DNA of 5,955 nucleotides from Myxococcales bacterium (GTDB lineage Bacteria > Myxococcota > Bradymonadia > UBA7976 > UBA1532): assembly GCA_020430675.1 (NCBI GenBank), contig JAGQJJ010000283.1, forward strand, positions 1 to 5,955. The letters are read 5' to 3'. A program made the translations under genes and the position numbers. The notes below the pieces were generated by a model, which ran no database searches, had not been told where the DNA came from, and saw only the letters and a list, made by a program, of their open reading frames with translations. Shown piece by piece: positions 4,384-5,955 of this stretch; position 1 is the first letter of the stretch; every line of letters begins with the position of its first letter.

Positions 4384-5955
4384 ATGGCCACACGTGACGC
4401 CCGCCGCGCGCGGCCCGCCGACTCGGGGGCCCCCTACTATCTGGTGGCCCCGGCCGGTTGGCCGACGACCATGGAGGTCAAGCGGCTGTTTGCGGCCGCC
4501 AGCCTCGAGGCGCCGGTCGTGGGCGCGTCAAGCGCCGACGCCGCCCTGGCGCGCCTCGACCGCGAGCCGCGCTGCGCGGCGGTGCTGGTGCACTGGACGG
4601 AGCAACCGCGCCCGGCGATGAACCTGCTCTGCGCCATCAAAGAGCGCGGCGCGCCGCCAGTCGCCGCATTTCATCCGCAATGGAATCGCGACGACGTGCG
4701 CCGGGCCCTGCAACTCGGCGCGGATTGCCTGTTGGCATGGCCGTTCTCGGCGCTGGAGCTGACCGCGGATCTCAACGCGCTGATCGCCGACGGCACCAGC
4801 CACTCACGGCGCCTGCTGCTCGAAAAGGGCGGCCCTTCATTGCTGGCGCCCGACGCCGCGCTGTGGGTCGAGACCGACGACGACTGGCGCAGCCGGCTCG
4901 CGACGTTGGCCGAGCGACGCCGCGGTGGTGAGCCGGACTCGCTCTCCGGTGGGCAACCCGCGGGCGCGGCCGAGCCCATTGACGCCCTGCTGCGCGCCGC
5001 TGCCGGCGGCATGACGCCGCCGATGGCCGCGGCGGTGCTGCAGGTCGTTCAGCAAGGCACCGGGCGCTTGGAGCAGATCGCCGCCGACGCGGGCGTTGAC
5101 CCACGGCTGTTGGGTCGCATCGCCCGAACAGCCTTCGAACTGGCGAAGGAGCCGTCCGCGCGGGTCGGCATGATGCGGCAGCTCACCGAGATGGCGGCGC
5201 CCGTCGATGGCCCTGGCGACGGGCTCGCGGTGCTGGCCACCCTCAAACGCGCCGCGCAGGCGGTGGTGCAGGGCGCCGCGCCCGAGGGCGCCGACGAGGC
5301 GTTTGTCGAGGCGCTCGGCCGAACGCTGGGCGTGGCCCGCGCCGTGGTCGTCGAGCTGGCCGGCGAGCAGCGCGCCGAGGTCGCGCGTCGCCTGCTCTAC
5401 GCCGAAGAGATGGAAGAGGCGCTCGATGCGGCGCGGCTGGCGCTGTTCACTCGCCTCATTCAGCGGGGCCATCGCGCGGTCGCGGCGCACGATCTGGCGG
5501 CGCTGACCGCGCTGCTCGGCCTGCGGTCAGGCGTCAATGGGGTGCAGCCCTCGGCCATCATCGACCTGCTGGGGCGCCTCGACCCGCCGGCAGGCATGGG
5601 CGATCTGGATCTGACGCGGCTGGCGCCCTTTCGCGCCGCGGTGCCCGAACCCGGCAACGAGCTGGACCGCTTGCTGGCCGAGGCGCTTGACGCGCTGCTG
5701 GCGGCGTCGCGGCCGCTGGGTTCGGTGGATCTGGCGCGCCTCTCGGCGCTGGTTGCGGCGCTGCGCGGCGGCGCGGCGGGCCTGGTCGGGGCGGCGACGT
5801 GGCGTACGCTGGCCGATCTGCTCGGAGGCCGGCGCGCGCCTTCGCCCTCCGATCGCGCGGGTCTTCAGCTGCTCGTGCGGGTCGCCAAGGCCCTGGGCGC
5901 CAGCGACGCGGTCGCGCGCGGGCGTCTCGTGCGCGCGCTCGATGAGTGGGTCGAG
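4384..5955 (+). CDS. Pseudo-receiver domain protein with a long helical C-terminal region (3' truncated by the window)
   Basis: The frame is open from ATG 4384 for 524 codons to the right edge, with strong G/C third positions throughout. No good ribosome binding site precedes 4384; ATG 4471 is an alternative but would cut into the first domain. Residues about 18-136 match the alternating pattern of a response-regulator receiver: YLVAPAG (first strand), AAVLVHW (65-71), GAPPVAAFHP (89-98) and GADCLLAWPFSALEL (112-126). The residues needed for phosphorylation are lost: the acidic pair is Pro-Ala (23-24), the acceptor Asp is H70, the Thr/Ser is H97 and the Lys before Pro-Phe is W119. It is therefore probably a protein-interaction or ligand-binding pseudo-receiver. 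The rest is Ala/Leu/Arg-rich and mainly helical. Residues about 212-251 (LEQIAADAGVDPRLLGRIAR at 229-248) could be the start of an HDOD domain or a helix-turn-helix; I cannot decide. Its regulatory role is inferred. Confidence 0.8.
   Translation, partial: MATRDARRARPADSGAPYYLVAPAGWPTTMEVKRLFAAASLEAPVVGASSADAALARLDREPRCAAVLVHWTEQPRPAMNLLCAIKERGAPPVAAFHPQWNRDDVRRALQLGADCLLAWPFSALELTADLNALIADGTSHSRRLLLEKGGPSLLAPDAALWVETDDDWRSRLATLAERRRGGEPDSLSGGQPAGAAEPIDALLRAAAGGMTPPMAAAVLQVVQQGTGRLEQIAADAGVDPRLLGRIARTAFELAKEPSARVGMMRQLTEMAAPVDGPGDGLAVLATLKRAAQAVVQGAAPEGADEAFVEALGRTLGVARAVVVELAGEQRAEVARRLLYAEEMEEALDAARLALFTRLIQRGHRAVAAHDLAALTALLGLRSGVNGVQPSAIIDLLGRLDPPAGMGDLDLTRLAPFRAAVPEPGNELDRLLAEALDALLAASRPLGSVDLARLSALVAALRGGAAGLVGAATWRTLADLLGGRRAPSPSDRAGLQLLVRVAKALGASDAVARGRLVRALDEWVE

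Noticed and set aside
4257..4391. N-terminal extension of the nucleotidase up to the ATG at 4391
   Set aside because: The added 45 residues are not part of the family, would overlap the divergent gene's start, and lack a ribosome binding site, while the inner ATG has one.
4837..5490. Minus-strand open frame of 217 codons opposite the pseudo-receiver gene
   Set aside because: The plus frame runs 524 codons with strong third-position GC and receiver-like motifs. The opposite frame is a low-complexity Arg/Gly/His-rich shadow.

Overview
The window is GC-rich with strong G/C preference at third codon positions. It carries the tail of a protein that joins a formylglycine-synthase-like (SUMF1) domain to something upstream, two secreted lipoproteins and a degenerate receiver protein. 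This style of gene content is typical of Myxococcota and related delta-proteobacterial lineages. That placement is an inference from gene style, because no rRNA or marker gene is present.

Layout from left to right. (1) Bases 1-881, plus strand: the C-terminal part of a SUMF1/EgtB/PvdO-family protein, open at the left edge. In this group such tails often sit behind a serine/threonine kinase. (2) A strong inverted repeat at 940-972 lies between two convergent genes and probably terminates both. (3) 996-1715 and 2174-2878, both minus strand: two paralogous lipoproteins, about 77% identical over their mature parts by hand count (about 161/209, no gaps), with unrelated signal peptides. I recognise no known family. 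Each has a long, structured upstream region, and the second has a very good sigma-70-type promoter at 3097-3125. (4) 2879-3278: a leader and promoter region containing a lower-GC patch. (5) 3279-4256, minus strand: a 3'(2'),5'-bisphosphate nucleotidase of the HAL2/SAL1 type, recognised with high confidence. (6) 4384 to the right edge, plus strand: a large protein, incomplete at its C-terminus, that starts with a pseudo-receiver domain and continues as a helical Ala/Leu-rich region. It is divergent from the nucleotidase across a 127-base gap.

There is no obvious single pathway. The three minus-strand genes all have a GGAG/AGGAG ribosome binding site exactly 6 bases before the start codon, which fixes two starts well inside longer open frames. 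No CRISPR array, tRNA, rRNA, insertion sequence or integrase was seen. The most novel content is the uncharacterised lipoprotein pair with its structured leaders, followed by the pseudo-receiver protein.
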